This document shows positions 53,357 to 62,409 of a stretch of 64,000 nt of DNA, one piece after another. The notes under the pieces are model-generated. The model had not been told where the DNA came from. It worked only from the letters and a program-made list of their open reading frames with translations, and searched no databases. The stretch's first letter is position 1. Each line of letters begins with the position of its first letter. The stretch is taken from assembly GCF_002081715.1 (NCBI RefSeq), contig NZ_MUKP01000004.1:1-64000 (forward strand), in the 5' to 3' direction. Origin of the DNA: Nocardia donostiensis. Lineage in GTDB: Bacteria > Actinomycetota > Actinomycetes > Mycobacteriales > Mycobacteriaceae. The position numbers were made by a program, and so were the translations under genes.

Positions 53357-54277
53357 ATGGAACTGCGCATTTTCATCGAACCGCAACAGGGCGCCGACTA
53401 CGACACACAGCTGCGGGTGGCCAGAGCGGCCGAAGACCTGGGTTTCGCGGCGTTCTTCCGGTCCGACCACTATCTGCGCATGGGTGGCGCCGACGGCCTG
53501 CCCGGCCCCACCGACTCGTGGATCACGTTGGCGGGACTGGCCAGGGAGACCAGCCGCATCCGGCTCGGCACCTTGGTCACCGCGGCCACGTTCCGGCTGC
53601 CGGGACCGCTGGCGATCCAGGTGGCGCAGGTGGATCAGATGTCGGGCGGCCGGGTGGAGTTCGGGCTCGGCACCGGCTGGTACGCCGAAGAGCACGCCGC
53701 CTACGGGATCCCGTTCCCGGAGCAGAAGTTCGCTCCGTTCGAAGAGCAGCTGGCGATCGTCACCGGGCTGTGGGAAACCGAACTCGGCGACACCTTCAGC
53801 TTCGACGGCGCGCACTACCAGATCGTCGACTCCCCGGCATTACCGAAGCCGGTGCAGCGGCCGATACCGGTGATCATCGGCGGCGGTGGGGCACGCCGCA
53901 CCCCACGGCTGGCGGCTCGGTATGCCTCCGAGTTCAATATGCCGTTCGCCTCGATCGACGACAGCTCCGCCCAGTTCCAGCGGGTGCGCGCCGCGGCAGA
54001 GGAACACGGCCGAGCGGCCGGCGACCTGGTGTACTCCAACGCGCTGGTCGCTTGCGTCGGCTCCAGCGATGCCGAGGTGGCCCGTCGAGCCGCCGCGATC
54101 GGACGTGAGGTCGACGAGCTGCGCAGCAACGGTCTAGCCGGTTCCCCCGCCGAGGTGGTCGACAAGATCGGCCGCTACCGGGAGATCGGCGCCCAGCGAA
54201 TCTACTTGCAGATCCTGGATCTGTCCGATCTGGATCATCTGGAGCTCATCGCGAACCAGGTGGGCGGACAGCTCTGA
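53357..54277 (+). CDS. LLM-class flavin/F420-dependent oxidoreductase
   Basis: About 306 residues; the ATG at 53357 (MELRIFIEPQQG) is preferred over one at 53348. It has the TIM-barrel luciferase-like pattern: ARAAEDLGFAAFFRSDHY, RLGTLVTAATFRLPGPLAIQ, GGRVEFGLGTGWYAEEH and GGGGARRTPRLAARYASEFN. In mycobacteria and nocardiae most such proteins use coenzyme F420, while others use FMN. The substrate is unknown. It follows the zinc-ribbon-like gene on the same strand and is convergent with the substrate-binding membrane protein gene. Confidence 0.9.
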   Translation: MELRIFIEPQQGADYDTQLRVARAAEDLGFAAFFRSDHYLRMGGADGLPGPTDSWITLAGLARETSRIRLGTLVTAATFRLPGPLAIQVAQVDQMSGGRVEFGLGTGWYAEEHAAYGIPFPEQKFAPFEEQLAIVTGLWETELGDTFSFDGAHYQIVDSPALPKPVQRPIPVIIGGGGARRTPRLAARYASEFNMPFASIDDSSAQFQRVRAAAEEHGRAAGDLVYSNALVACVGSSDAEVARRAAAIGREVDELRSNGLAGSPAEVVDKIGRYREIGAQRIYLQILDLSDLDHLELIANQVGGQL

Positions 54278-54286
54278 CAGTCGACG

Positions 54287-54316
54287 GGGTGGGTGCGCCC
54301 TCGGGCACACCCACCC
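54287..54316. terminator. Bidirectional terminator
   Basis: GGGTGGGTG(C)GCCC pairs with GGGC(A)CACCCACCC around a TC loop: 13 paired bases with one C-A mismatch. It lies nine bases after the LLM gene's stop codon and 14 before the convergent gene's 3' end. Confidence 0.75.
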
Positions 54317-54330
54317 TGTTCTCGTTCAAC

Positions 54331-55746
54331 TCACTGATAGGCGTTGGCGACACCTTCGAGGAGGTGTTCGAGGGTTTCGTAGGCGGGGACGTCGACGACG
54401 TCGATCAGTTCCTGCGTCACCGGGACGTCGTGTTCGGTGACGACCTCGGTGAACTTCGCGACGTCACCGGTGCGGAACCCGTGTTCGGCGGCCAGCGACT
54501 GCAAGCGAGGGTCGGTGGACAGCAGCCGGCCGACGCGGTCGCCTTCATCGCCCAGCGGTACCAGGGTGTGCCGCGAGACCACCGTAGGCGACGGGTACAT
54601 CAGTACCATGCCCGGTTTGATCTTGTCCTCGATGGTGGCCGCAACGAACTGCGCCTCGTAGATCCAGGCCAGCGGCGCGGGCCCCATGCCAGCGGAGAGG
54701 TATTCGGTGAACGGGCCCTGCGTGGAATCCTCGGTGTAGCCCTGGCCGAGGAACAGCCGTGACAGCAGCGGCAGCACATGCTGTTCGGCGGCGGGGCCGC
54801 GCACCACGGCGTTGTCGTTGACAACGTAGCTGGCGACCGCGGCATACATGGCCGCAGAGTTGGAGCTGCGCGGGTCGCTGGTGGATACCAGAACGTTCTT
54901 GCGCACCGGGTAGACAGTATTGCCTTCCAGCTGATCCCACTGCACTCCGCGCGCGACCATATCGAGGTAGGCCGACATGTCGAACGTCGGCACCGGTCCG
55001 GGTTTCACCACGCCCGCGCGGGTCAGCACATCGACGATCGGCTGGAAGGTGGCGATGGCCATCGGCGAGAAGAACGGCGTGTGCTGTGTGGTCACTCCGG
55101 TTTCGCGGGTGATCCGTTCGGCAGCGGGCAGGCTGGAGGGGAAGGCGAAGTCGTAGTCGGCCAGGTCGACGGAGGTGGCGATCCGGCGCGACCCGGCGGG
55201 TTCGACCTCCACCTGCACGCCGTGGTCGGCGAGTACCTCGACGACGCGCGGGTCTTCGAAGAACGCCATCTTCTCCGACCCCACCACACCGCGTACGACG
55301 GTCAGTGGCGCATCGGCCGCGGCGGCGGGGGCGGGGTCGGATTCGGGACGGGTCACGGCGACCACGAGAGCGACAGCAATGACGAGCACGCCCGCGGCAA
55401 CCAGAGCCGGCGCGAGACGCTTGCCGCCGAGCAGTTCCCGGCGCCAGGTGTCTACACGGCCCCGGAAGCTCGAATATGGTTCGGCCATTTCCTTATCGGT
55501 TTGCTCGGTCTCGGGTTCGCGTGGTGCGTCGGCCGTTTCGGCTTCCGGTTCCGCCAGTTCGCGGCGCACGATGCGTTCGACGAGAATGGGCACGAAATCC
55601 CGGATGGGAAGGCCTTCGAATCTATGGCGCGCGGTCTGTACCGCGTCACCGATCCGGTCCGCGGAGTAGGCGTCCGTATAGTCGGCTACCAGGCGATTCT
55701 CCAGATCGCGCATCGCCTTTTCTTCGCGGACGGTATCGGGTTCCAC
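54331..55746 (-). CDS. Membrane substrate-binding protein with N-terminal three-helix domain
   Basis: The 471-residue protein starts at the GTG at 55746 with GAGGAG six bases upstream. Residues about 12-70 form a three-helix bundle domain (NRLVADYTDAYSADRIGDAV, then FVPILVERIVRRELAEPEAE) that faces the cytoplasm. One membrane helix follows (about 112-132). The rest is an extracellular SBP_bac_11-like domain (GSEKMAFFEDPRVVEVL, then DFAFPSSLPAAERITRETGV, then YPSPTVVSRHTLVPLG). Such proteins often accompany VWA-domain and TerD stress proteins. The ligand is unknown. It lies near two TerD genes. Confidence 0.75.
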   Translation of the reverse strand: MEPDTVREEKAMRDLENRLVADYTDAYSADRIGDAVQTARHRFEGLPIRDFVPILVERIVRRELAEPEAETADAPREPETEQTDKEMAEPYSSFRGRVDTWRRELLGGKRLAPALVAAGVLVIAVALVVAVTRPESDPAPAAAADAPLTVVRGVVGSEKMAFFEDPRVVEVLADHGVQVEVEPAGSRRIATSVDLADYDFAFPSSLPAAERITRETGVTTQHTPFFSPMAIATFQPIVDVLTRAGVVKPGPVPTFDMSAYLDMVARGVQWDQLEGNTVYPVRKNVLVSTSDPRSSNSAAMYAAVASYVVNDNAVVRGPAAEQHVLPLLSRLFLGQGYTEDSTQGPFTEYLSAGMGPAPLAWIYEAQFVAATIEDKIKPGMVLMYPSPTVVSRHTLVPLGDEGDRVGRLLSTDPRLQSLAAEHGFRTGDVAKFTEVVTEHDVPVTQELIDVVDVPAYETLEHLLEGVANAYQ

Positions 55747-55895
55747 CTGGTTCTCCTCGGCGCCGTTCGATTACTTCAGACGGCCCACCGGACCTGTCCC
55801 GGCCGATAACGATACCGCCGCAATCTGTTTGGAATCACCACTGGTGAATAGGGCAGGGAATACTCGATAAACGTTCACTTGCCGTTTCCCGGAAG

Positions 55896-57437
55896 CTACC
55901 CGGAGGTTGCCTCTAGCACCGCCATGGCGGCGTTGTGGCCGCCGATTCCGCTGACCCCACCACCGCGCACCGCTCCCGCCCCGCAGAGGTATACGTTGCG
56001 CGGCCCGGCCGCAACACCCCAACGCTCGGCCGGGGCGTCGGCGGGGTTGTCGCGATAGGGGAAGGACAGGTCGCGGTGGAAGATGTGACCACCGGGCAGC
56101 CCGATATCGCGCTCGAGGTCCAGCGGTGTACGCACCTCGAGGCAGGGCGCGCCGTGGGCATCGGCTGCCAGGCAATCGCGGATCGGTTCGGCAAGCACCG
56201 CATCCAGTCGATCCAGTGTCGCCGCCAGTATGGCGGCACGCGCGCCTTCCGGGTCGTGGTGGAACAACCGTGCCGGTGTGTGCAATCCGAAGAGGGTGAG
56301 GGTGTGCACGGTCTCGGCGCCGCGGCCGAGGATGGTCGGGTCGGTGAGCGTATGGCAGTAGATCTCCGACGGTGGCTGGGACGGCATGCGACCGCTTGCG
56401 GCTTCGCGGTAGGACCGCTCCAGTTGCGCATACGATTCGGCTACATGGAAGGTGCCCGCGAAAGCATCACGCGGGTCGATGTCGCTGTCGCGTAGCCGGG
56501 GCAATCTACGCAGCACCATGTTCACCTTCACCTGCGCGCCTTCGGGTTTCGGCTCACCTGCCTGCCCGAGCAGCCGCTGCAGTTCGTGCGGCGCGGCATT
56601 GACCAGGACATGCCCGGCACCTACCGCGCCCGTCTCGAACCGCACTTCAGCTCGGGCACCGTCGGTGTCGATATCGGTGACACGGCATCCGGTGACCAGT
56701 TCGGCTCCCGCGGCGCGAGCGGCGGCGGTGAGCGCATCGGTGAGCGCGCCCATCCCGCCGACGGGCACATCCCAGTCCCCCGTGCCGCCCCCGATCACGT
56801 GGTAGAGGAAGCAGCGGTTCTGTTTCAGCGACGCATCGTGGGCGTGGGTGAAAGTGCCGATCAGCGCGTCGGTGAACACGACACCGCGCACGATGTCGTC
56901 GGAGAAGTAGGTTTCCAGTGTTTCGCCGAGCGGCCGTTCGAACAGCGCGTCCCATGCGGCCGCACCGACCCGCTGCCGCAGCTCTGCTCGCGTGGGCAGC
57001 GGCTCGGTCAAAGTGGGGAACACCTGCCGCGCGACTCCAGCGGTCAGCTCGTAGAACCGCTGCCAGGACTCGAATTCCCGATCCGAGCCGGTGAGCCGCA
57101 CGAAGCTGTCGCGGGTCCGTGCCTGCGACTCGGTGTCGATCAGCAGCCCACCCTCCCCCACCGGGGTATACGACGAGATCCGCCGCCGCCGTGTCTCGAA
57201 CCGCAGCCCCAGTTCCCGCACGATCCGCGCGGGCAGCAAGCTCACCAGGTACGAGTACCGTGATACCCGCGCGTCCACCCCGTCGAACATCCGCGCCGAT
57301 ACCGCCGCCCCGCCGAGCCGCCCCCGCTGCTCGAGCACCAGTACCGTTTTCCCGGCCCGCGCCAGATACGCGGCCGCGACCAGCCCGTTGTGCCCGCCGC
57401 CCACGATCACCACGTCGTAACGTGTACGCCTCACCAT
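55896..57437 (-). CDS. FAD-dependent oxidoreductase, phytoene dehydrogenase-like
   Basis: About 513 residues, starting at the ATG at 57437. The N-terminus YDVVIVGGGHNGLVAAAYLARAGKTVLVLEQ is the dinucleotide fold of the CrtI/amine-oxidase superfamily, GRLGGAA follows, and the C-terminus has YLCGAGAVRGGGVSGIGGHNAA for FAD. This is the PYROXD2-like group, which oxidises or isomerises lipids or polyenes with unknown physiological substrate. No carotenoid gene is near. It is divergent from the double-TerD gene and shares its promoter region. Confidence 0.86.
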   Translation of the reverse strand: MVRRTRYDVVIVGGGHNGLVAAAYLARAGKTVLVLEQRGRLGGAAVSARMFDGVDARVSRYSYLVSLLPARIVRELGLRFETRRRRISSYTPVGEGGLLIDTESQARTRDSFVRLTGSDREFESWQRFYELTAGVARQVFPTLTEPLPTRAELRQRVGAAAWDALFERPLGETLETYFSDDIVRGVVFTDALIGTFTHAHDASLKQNRCFLYHVIGGGTGDWDVPVGGMGALTDALTAAARAAGAELVTGCRVTDIDTDGARAEVRFETGAVGAGHVLVNAAPHELQRLLGQAGEPKPEGAQVKVNMVLRRLPRLRDSDIDPRDAFAGTFHVAESYAQLERSYREAASGRMPSQPPSEIYCHTLTDPTILGRGAETVHTLTLFGLHTPARLFHHDPEGARAAILAATLDRLDAVLAEPIRDCLAADAHGAPCLEVRTPLDLERDIGLPGGHIFHRDLSFPYRDNPADAPAERWGVAAGPRNVYLCGAGAVRGGGVSGIGGHNAAMAVLEATSG

Positions 57438-57692
57438 CCGTCTTCGATACCACGGGTGGTGCGCAGCGGCGATCTCCTCGTTCCGCGCGTCTCGGCACGA
57501 CAACGAACACCGCCGCGACCAGACCCGGAGGCGATACGGCGTCGGCCGTGAAGGACACGTCGGTCGAGCGCGGCGTCCGTAGGGTGGAAGCGGGAAGGCC
57601 GCGAACGCAACGGTGCGGTTCGCGTCGCACGGATTCAGCCGAGCTACCGTGTCGCACCGCGTCTTCCGGCGACTACGACGAAGGGTGCACGC

Positions 57693-58817
57693 GTGAATGA
57701 AGGAATCCAGCAGCAGCAGATCGACCCCGTCGGCGTGGACACCCTGACGGTATCGGCGCAGACAGCCACCCCAGCGCATATCGCCGCGGTGCTGCTCACA
57801 CCGGACGGGGCGTTACGGGACCATGCGGGTTTCGTATTCGCCAACCAGACCGAAGCGCCGGGCGTCCGGCTGGCCGATACCGCGCCGGGGCATACACCGT
57901 CGCTGGCGATATCGCTGTCGGCGATCCCGCATTCGATCACAGCGGTGCGGATCGTGATCGTCCTGGACAACCCGCATCTGACGTTCGCGGCCGCCCCCGC
58001 ACTCCAGGTGAGCGATCTGAACGGTAACACCGTCTACCACAACAGTTTTCCCGGCGTATCGGCCGCTTCCGCGGTGGCGCCCATCGATATCGAGCGTGCC
58101 GGGGCGGGATGGCAGATCAACACCGTCGGCCGTGGTTACGCTGGCGGGTTCGCTGCAGTGCTGGCCGAGCATCATGTGCGGGTCGGTGGTCGCGGCGAGC
58201 CACGCAGGCAGATCGAGGCAGCGCCGCTGACACTCGGTCGCCCGCTGGGCTTGGCGCCAGGCCAAGCGGTCCGGCTGCGCACCGACACCGGGGAAACACT
58301 GAACCTGGTGCGGCTCGGTCTCGGCTGGGATCCGGTGCCCGGCGCCACGCACAGCAGCGATACCGCGGCCCACGCCGACCTCGATGCCGCGGCCCTGCTG
58401 TTCGACCGGGAACACCATCTACTCGACGCCGTCTATTTCGCCCAGCTCACCTCCAACGACGGTTCCGTGCGCCATCTCGGCGACAGCATGACCGGCCAAG
58501 GACGCGGGGAGAACGAGGTGATCGCCGTCGACCTGTCCCGCATCCATCCACAGGTCGCGACGGTGGTGCTGGTGGTCACCTCCTACAGCGGCCACAGCTT
58601 CGACATGATCGGCAACGCCTTCTGCCGGCTGGTCGACGGCAGCTCGGGCGTCGAACTCGCCCACCTCGACCTGCGCGGCGGCGGCTCGCACACCGGGATG
58701 GTCATGGCCAAGCTCTACCTGGCCGCCACCGGATGGAAAATGCAGGCCATCGGCGAAGCCATTGCCGCAACCCATCCCGGTGAAGCTGTCCCCCAGCTCA
58801 CCCACCATTTGGCCTGA
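57693..58817 (+). CDS. TerD family protein with two TerD domains
   Basis: The 374-residue protein starts at the GTG at 57693. It has two tandem TerD folds, each ending in a recognisable strand pair: first half LTVSAQTATPAHIAAVLLTP, second half LVRLGLGWDPVPGATHSSDT, whose LGLGWD matches the calcium-binding signature of TerD proteins, and later AALLFDREHHLLDAVYF. The first half appears to lack the full calcium motif. TerD proteins link to tellurite resistance, phage defence and general stress. Convergent with a TerD-AIM24 fusion gene. Confidence 0.87.
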   Translation: MNEGIQQQQIDPVGVDTLTVSAQTATPAHIAAVLLTPDGALRDHAGFVFANQTEAPGVRLADTAPGHTPSLAISLSAIPHSITAVRIVIVLDNPHLTFAAAPALQVSDLNGNTVYHNSFPGVSAASAVAPIDIERAGAGWQINTVGRGYAGGFAAVLAEHHVRVGGRGEPRRQIEAAPLTLGRPLGLAPGQAVRLRTDTGETLNLVRLGLGWDPVPGATHSSDTAAHADLDAAALLFDREHHLLDAVYFAQLTSNDGSVRHLGDSMTGQGRGENEVIAVDLSRIHPQVATVVLVVTSYSGHSFDMIGNAFCRLVDGSSGVELAHLDLRGGGSHTGMVMAKLYLAATGWKMQAIGEAIAATHPGEAVPQLTHHLA

Positions 58818-58826
58818 GCAGCTGGT

Positions 58827-58844
58827 CGCCCCTGCGGTGGGGCG
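58827..58844. terminator. Short terminator between convergent genes
   Basis: CGCCCC and GGGGCG form a 6-bp stem with a TGCGGT loop in the 27-base gap between the two TerD genes. Confidence 0.5.
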
Positions 58845-60509
58845 CTAACCGAACAGGCCGCCCAGCACCCCACCGCTCTGCCCGGCTTCCTGACCGCCGC
58901 CGGTGCCGCCGAGGAACCCGCCGGGCGGCAGTTCGGACGGCTGCACGATAACGAAACCACGACCGGAGAACGACAGGGTCATCCCTTCGCCGGTGGTGCG
59001 GCCCATGAGGCGGCCGAGGCCGAAGGAGTCGTTGCGTTTGATCCCGGTCTGCAGGCTCGACGACCAGGCGATCGCCGCTTGCGGATCGGCGTAGGTTGGC
59101 TGGTCGACGTTGAGGACCACCGGCGCGCCGTGGCTGGTGATGGCGATGCGGCCGCGTCCGGTGAACACACAGTTGAACAGGCCCGCGTTGCTGGCGAAAC
59201 CGGCCGCACCCTGCACCATCTTCACGTCATAGGACAGGGTGGGGTCGAAGGCGAGCACATTGGAGCCGTTGATGGTGAGACCGTCGGTGCCGTCGAGGTC
59301 GATGATGTGCACATCGGAGGCACCGTTGGCAACGAACAGGTCACCCCGGCCGGACACCTTCATCAACGGCACGCCTTCACCGGTGATGCGCGCCTGGATA
59401 GCGCGGCCGATACCGCCGGAGCCGAGTGCCTGGAAATGCAGATCGCCCTGGTAGGCGACCATCGAACCGGCGCGGACCATCGTCTCCCCGTTGACCCCTA
59501 CCTTGATCATCTTGCTGCCCTGTTTCTGGATGCCGAGCCCGCTGACTTCGGCGTGGCTCGGGTTGAACAGATCGCTCTGCATCGACAGCGCTCCTTGCTG
59601 AGGTGAGATCGGTTGAGGTGCGGCAGCGTGCGGATGCCCGGATGCCTGCGGGTGGCCCGGCGCGGGCTGGGCGGCCGGAGGGTAGTGCTGCGGGTGGGGT
59701 GGGTAGCCGGGCGCGGGTTGCCCGGGGGGATACGGCGCGGGCTGACCTGCCTGCGGGTAGGGCTGGCCTGTCTGCGGGTAGGGCTGGCCAGTGTGGGGAT
59801 ATGGAGCCGGTGGAGGCGCCGGGTATCCCGCGCCCTGCGGGTGTGCGGGCTGCGACGGGTATCCGGGAGGCTGCCCGCCAGCCGCGGGATACTGCGGCTG
59901 CCCCGGTGCGCCCGGCCCAGGGGCGGGCGGATACGGCTGCCCGACCGGTGCCTGGGTGGGCATGGCGACCTGGGTCGGTGCCTCACGCGAGGTGGACGGC
60001 GGCGCGGGTTCGTCGTCGATGTTCACGCCGTATGCAGTGGCGATACCGGCCAGACCGTTGTCGTATCCCTGCCCGACCGCGCGGACCTTCCATCCGCCGC
60101 CGCGCCGGTAGATTTCGACGCACACTACGGCCGCTTCACTGGTCAGCCCGGATATCGGGAAGGTCAGCGTCCCCGACGGCGAGCCGATCGTGGCGACCAG
60201 CGAACCGACAGCGCCGAAATTGGCGGGACCACGCCCGTCGAGGCTGGCGGTGACAACGACCTTGTCGATATCGCCGGACACGGCGGAGATGTCGACGTCG
60301 ACCATGTCCCCCGCGCCCTGGCCGTGCCGGTACACGACGCCCGCGCCGACAGGCTGGTTGAAGAACACGAAATCGGCGTCGGAACGCACCCGGCCGTTCG
60401 ACGCGAGCAGCAGCGCCGACACATCGACCGGCGCGGAACAACTGACCGTGACCGTCATCCGGTCTGCGGGGGCGGGGCGGTTCTCACCCCGGGCGAGTTC
60501 GGTCACCAT
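58845..60509 (-). CDS. TerD-AIM24 fusion protein
   Basis: A 554-residue protein. Residues about 17-165 form a TerD-type domain (VDVSALLLASNGRVRSDADF, then VVVTASLDGRGPANFG, then VCVEIYRRGGGWKVRAVGQG). Residues 170-300 are a Pro/Gly/Tyr/Gln-rich linker with repeats such as PYPQTGQ. About 308-530 is an AIM24/TRAP-like beta-roll (GSMVAYQGDLHFQALGSGG, then GRGDLFVANGASDVHIIDLD, then FVIVQPSELPPGG). The combination occurs in actinobacterial stress clusters. The AIM24 part may oligomerise at membranes. Cytoplasmic, with no signal peptide. Confidence 0.88.
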   Translation of the reverse strand: MVTELARGENRPAPADRMTVTVSCSAPVDVSALLLASNGRVRSDADFVFFNQPVGAGVVYRHGQGAGDMVDVDISAVSGDIDKVVVTASLDGRGPANFGAVGSLVATIGSPSGTLTFPISGLTSEAAVVCVEIYRRGGGWKVRAVGQGYDNGLAGIATAYGVNIDDEPAPPSTSREAPTQVAMPTQAPVGQPYPPAPGPGAPGQPQYPAAGGQPPGYPSQPAHPQGAGYPAPPPAPYPHTGQPYPQTGQPYPQAGQPAPYPPGQPAPGYPPHPQHYPPAAQPAPGHPQASGHPHAAAPQPISPQQGALSMQSDLFNPSHAEVSGLGIQKQGSKMIKVGVNGETMVRAGSMVAYQGDLHFQALGSGGIGRAIQARITGEGVPLMKVSGRGDLFVANGASDVHIIDLDGTDGLTINGSNVLAFDPTLSYDVKMVQGAAGFASNAGLFNCVFTGRGRIAITSHGAPVVLNVDQPTYADPQAAIAWSSSLQTGIKRNDSFGLGRLMGRTTGEGMTLSFSGRGFVIVQPSELPPGGFLGGTGGGQEAGQSGGVLGGLFG

Positions 60510-60814
60510 GCACCGCCCCCGCCGCCGACCGGTCGGCCGAATACCATGCGATTCACAGCAACGAGTCTGCCGTGAACCTGTCGCGCCGCGCTACCGGGGC
60601 ACCACTGTCGCCGCTGTCTCGGTTTCTGATATCGACCATCGTCATTACATCGAGTTACGCCTGTATAGACCGGGTGTTCCGATGCGGCAACGGCCGGGGG
60701 TAGTAACGCTGAGGGCGGAATCTGAGAATTTTCATAGGAACGCCACAGGTTGAGGCCAGGCTGGAGCCGCATCCTGGGTGAGGAACCAAGTCCGGCGGAC
60801 CACGGAGGTGCACG
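60510..60814. other. Intergenic, no gene seen
   Basis: A 305-base stretch that must hold the promoters of the TerD-AIM24 gene and of the small gene at 60815. Nothing else was recognised. Confidence 0.35.
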
Positions 60815-61165
60815 ATGGTAGAAGTCGAGGTCAGCGGTACGACGGTGACGATTCACGTTCTCGGCGCGCATCGGCTGTTCGCATTACGCGACCATGTGAC
60901 CTTCGATCTGGCGAATATCACGTCGGTGCAGGCCGCCGAGGTCGATCTGCGTCCGCCGTGGGTTCGCACGCCCGGCACCTTCTTCCCCGGCGTGATCGCC
61001 GCAGGCACCTTCCGCGGCAAGGGGCGTAAAGAGTTCTGGGACACCATGTTCGACGAACGCGCGGTGCGTATCGAACTCGCAGGCACCGATTTCACCCGCA
61101 TCGTCGTCGATGTCGCCGACCTGGACGCGGCCCTGCACACACTGTCCCAATCGGCCGCCGCCTGA
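60815..61165 (+). CDS. Small PH-like domain protein
   Basis: The 116-residue protein starts at the ATG at 60815 with GGAGG six bases upstream. The sequence alternates short strands (VEVSGTTVTIHVLGAHRLFA, then FFPGVIAAGTFRGKGRKEFW, then AVRIELAGTDFTRIVVDVAD) and ends in a helix, as in bacterial PH-like or YokE-type folds. It is cytoplasmic and of unknown function. It stands alone between the TerD-AIM24 gene and a TnpB-like remnant. Confidence 0.65.
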   Translation: MVEVEVSGTTVTIHVLGAHRLFALRDHVTFDLANITSVQAAEVDLRPPWVRTPGTFFPGVIAAGTFRGKGRKEFWDTMFDERAVRIELAGTDFTRIVVDVADLDAALHTLSQSAAA

Positions 61166-61309
61166 CGGACGTCCCCACCACCGCATCGCGACCGAGAAAT
61201 CTCCGCGCCCGGTCGCGATGGTGTTCCCCATCCCCTCGCCGGTTCGCTCACCTCCGCGTTCTCGATCGCGGGCACGCCCGGCACCGATCGCGGTTCGGCA
61301 TCCCCCTAC

Positions 61310-61371
61310 TGGAGAAGAGGATGCCGATCCTCGCGGGCCGGGTTTCCTGTTCACCCTGGCCAGCTGTGCCG
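61310..61371 (-). mobile_element. Possible TnpB right-end remnant
   Basis: On the minus strand this stretch encodes GEQETRPARIGIL, like the variable tails of TnpB proteins, and a GGCATCC/GGATGCC hairpin. It directly follows the 46-bp block that is also present beside the TnpB-like tail at 7.9-8.1 kb. No catalytic part is present. Confidence 0.35.
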
Positions 61372-61417
61372 GATGCGCTGACCTCTGCCTGAACAGCGGA
61401 GGCGTGCGCGCTACGTT
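61372..61417 (-). repeat. Dispersed 46-bp block with hairpin, copy B
   Basis: Matches 8073-8117 at 41 of 46 aligned positions with one single-base gap. It keeps the sequence GATGCGCTGACCTC and the GCGGAGGC arm; the other hairpin arm has one changed base. Confidence 0.65.
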
Positions 61418-61424
61418 TGCTCAG

Positions 61425-62336
61425 TCATGGCTTGCGAGGTTGTCCACCCACCTGGCTATCGTGGAATTCGATGAAGGCGCGCAACGTTTCTTGCGGGGCC
61501 TCGATCTGCGGGTAGTGCCCGATATCAGGCAGCTCCACTACATCCGGGCCGGGCACCAGCTCTCGGTAGCGGCGAACCATGTGCGCCCCCGACACCGGGT
61601 CGCGCAATCCGGCGATGAGCCGCACCGGCATCTCCGCATCGACCAGCGCCCCGACCCAGCGTTCCCGATGCGCGCGGCGCTCGGCCATATAGCGAATCAG
61701 CTTGTGCCCGTTGCGTTGACCATGTTTGGTGGACCACAGCCGCCAGAAACGGTCCAGTTCCTCGACGCTCGGCTTCGTCTCGGGCCCGAACACCGCTGCC
61801 AAGCTGCGGCAGAATGCGCGTTCGGAACCGAACCGGCTGATCAGCGGCCCGAACGAACTGGCGAGTAGCCGCTGGATCGGTCGCGGCCGATGCGTTTCGG
61901 GGAACAGTCCGCCATTGAGCAGGCACACCGACTCGATCACCAGCGTTTCGTCGCCCACGGCCCGGCGCTGCGCCGCGCGGGCCAGCATTTCCTGGGCCAC
62001 CGTGTCGCCGTAGTCGTGGGCCAGGAGGTGGACCCGCCCGATCCCGTGCTCCCGTAGCAGCTGTTCGTGCAGGTCGGCCTGGTCGGCGATGCTGTAGGCA
62101 TAGTGCCGTGGTTTGGCCGACCACCCGAACCCGATCATGTCCGGCGCCAGTACCCGCCCGAACCGTGCGCACAGCCCCGGCCAGAGCGCATGCCAATCCC
62201 AGGACGCGGTCGGAAAACCGTGGATGCACAGCAGGTCAGCGCCTCCAACCCCGCTGTCGTTTTCCCGCCAGAAGATCTGATGCCCGTTATGGGTGAACCG
62301 TCGCCCCAGTGCGCGCCATTCCGCAAACTCCTCCAT
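61425..62336 (-). CDS. Alpha/beta hydrolase, MEST-like
   Basis: The 303-residue enzyme has LLCIHGFPTASWDWHALWPG (oxyanion region) and LLAHDYGDTVAQEML at residues 104-118, where Asp108 would be the nucleophile. The latter is nearly the signature of the MEST/haloalkane-dehalogenase-like branch rather than of serine hydrolases. The late His lies in DIGHYPQIEAP. It could be an epoxide hydrolase, dehalogenase or ester hydrolase. Its 3' end lies 8 bases from the repeat block at 61372-61417. The start is an ATG at 62336. Confidence 0.86.
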   Translation of the reverse strand: MEEFAEWRALGRRFTHNGHQIFWRENDSGVGGADLLCIHGFPTASWDWHALWPGLCARFGRVLAPDMIGFGWSAKPRHYAYSIADQADLHEQLLREHGIGRVHLLAHDYGDTVAQEMLARAAQRRAVGDETLVIESVCLLNGGLFPETHRPRPIQRLLASSFGPLISRFGSERAFCRSLAAVFGPETKPSVEELDRFWRLWSTKHGQRNGHKLIRYMAERRAHRERWVGALVDAEMPVRLIAGLRDPVSGAHMVRRYRELVPGPDVVELPDIGHYPQIEAPQETLRAFIEFHDSQVGGQPRKP

Positions 62337-62409
62337 ACGCCCAGCATTGCGCGCCGGTGCCGTAGGAACGGGAATTGGTTACGCGTGTCGCGCGAGTATC
62401 ATCTGCCCG

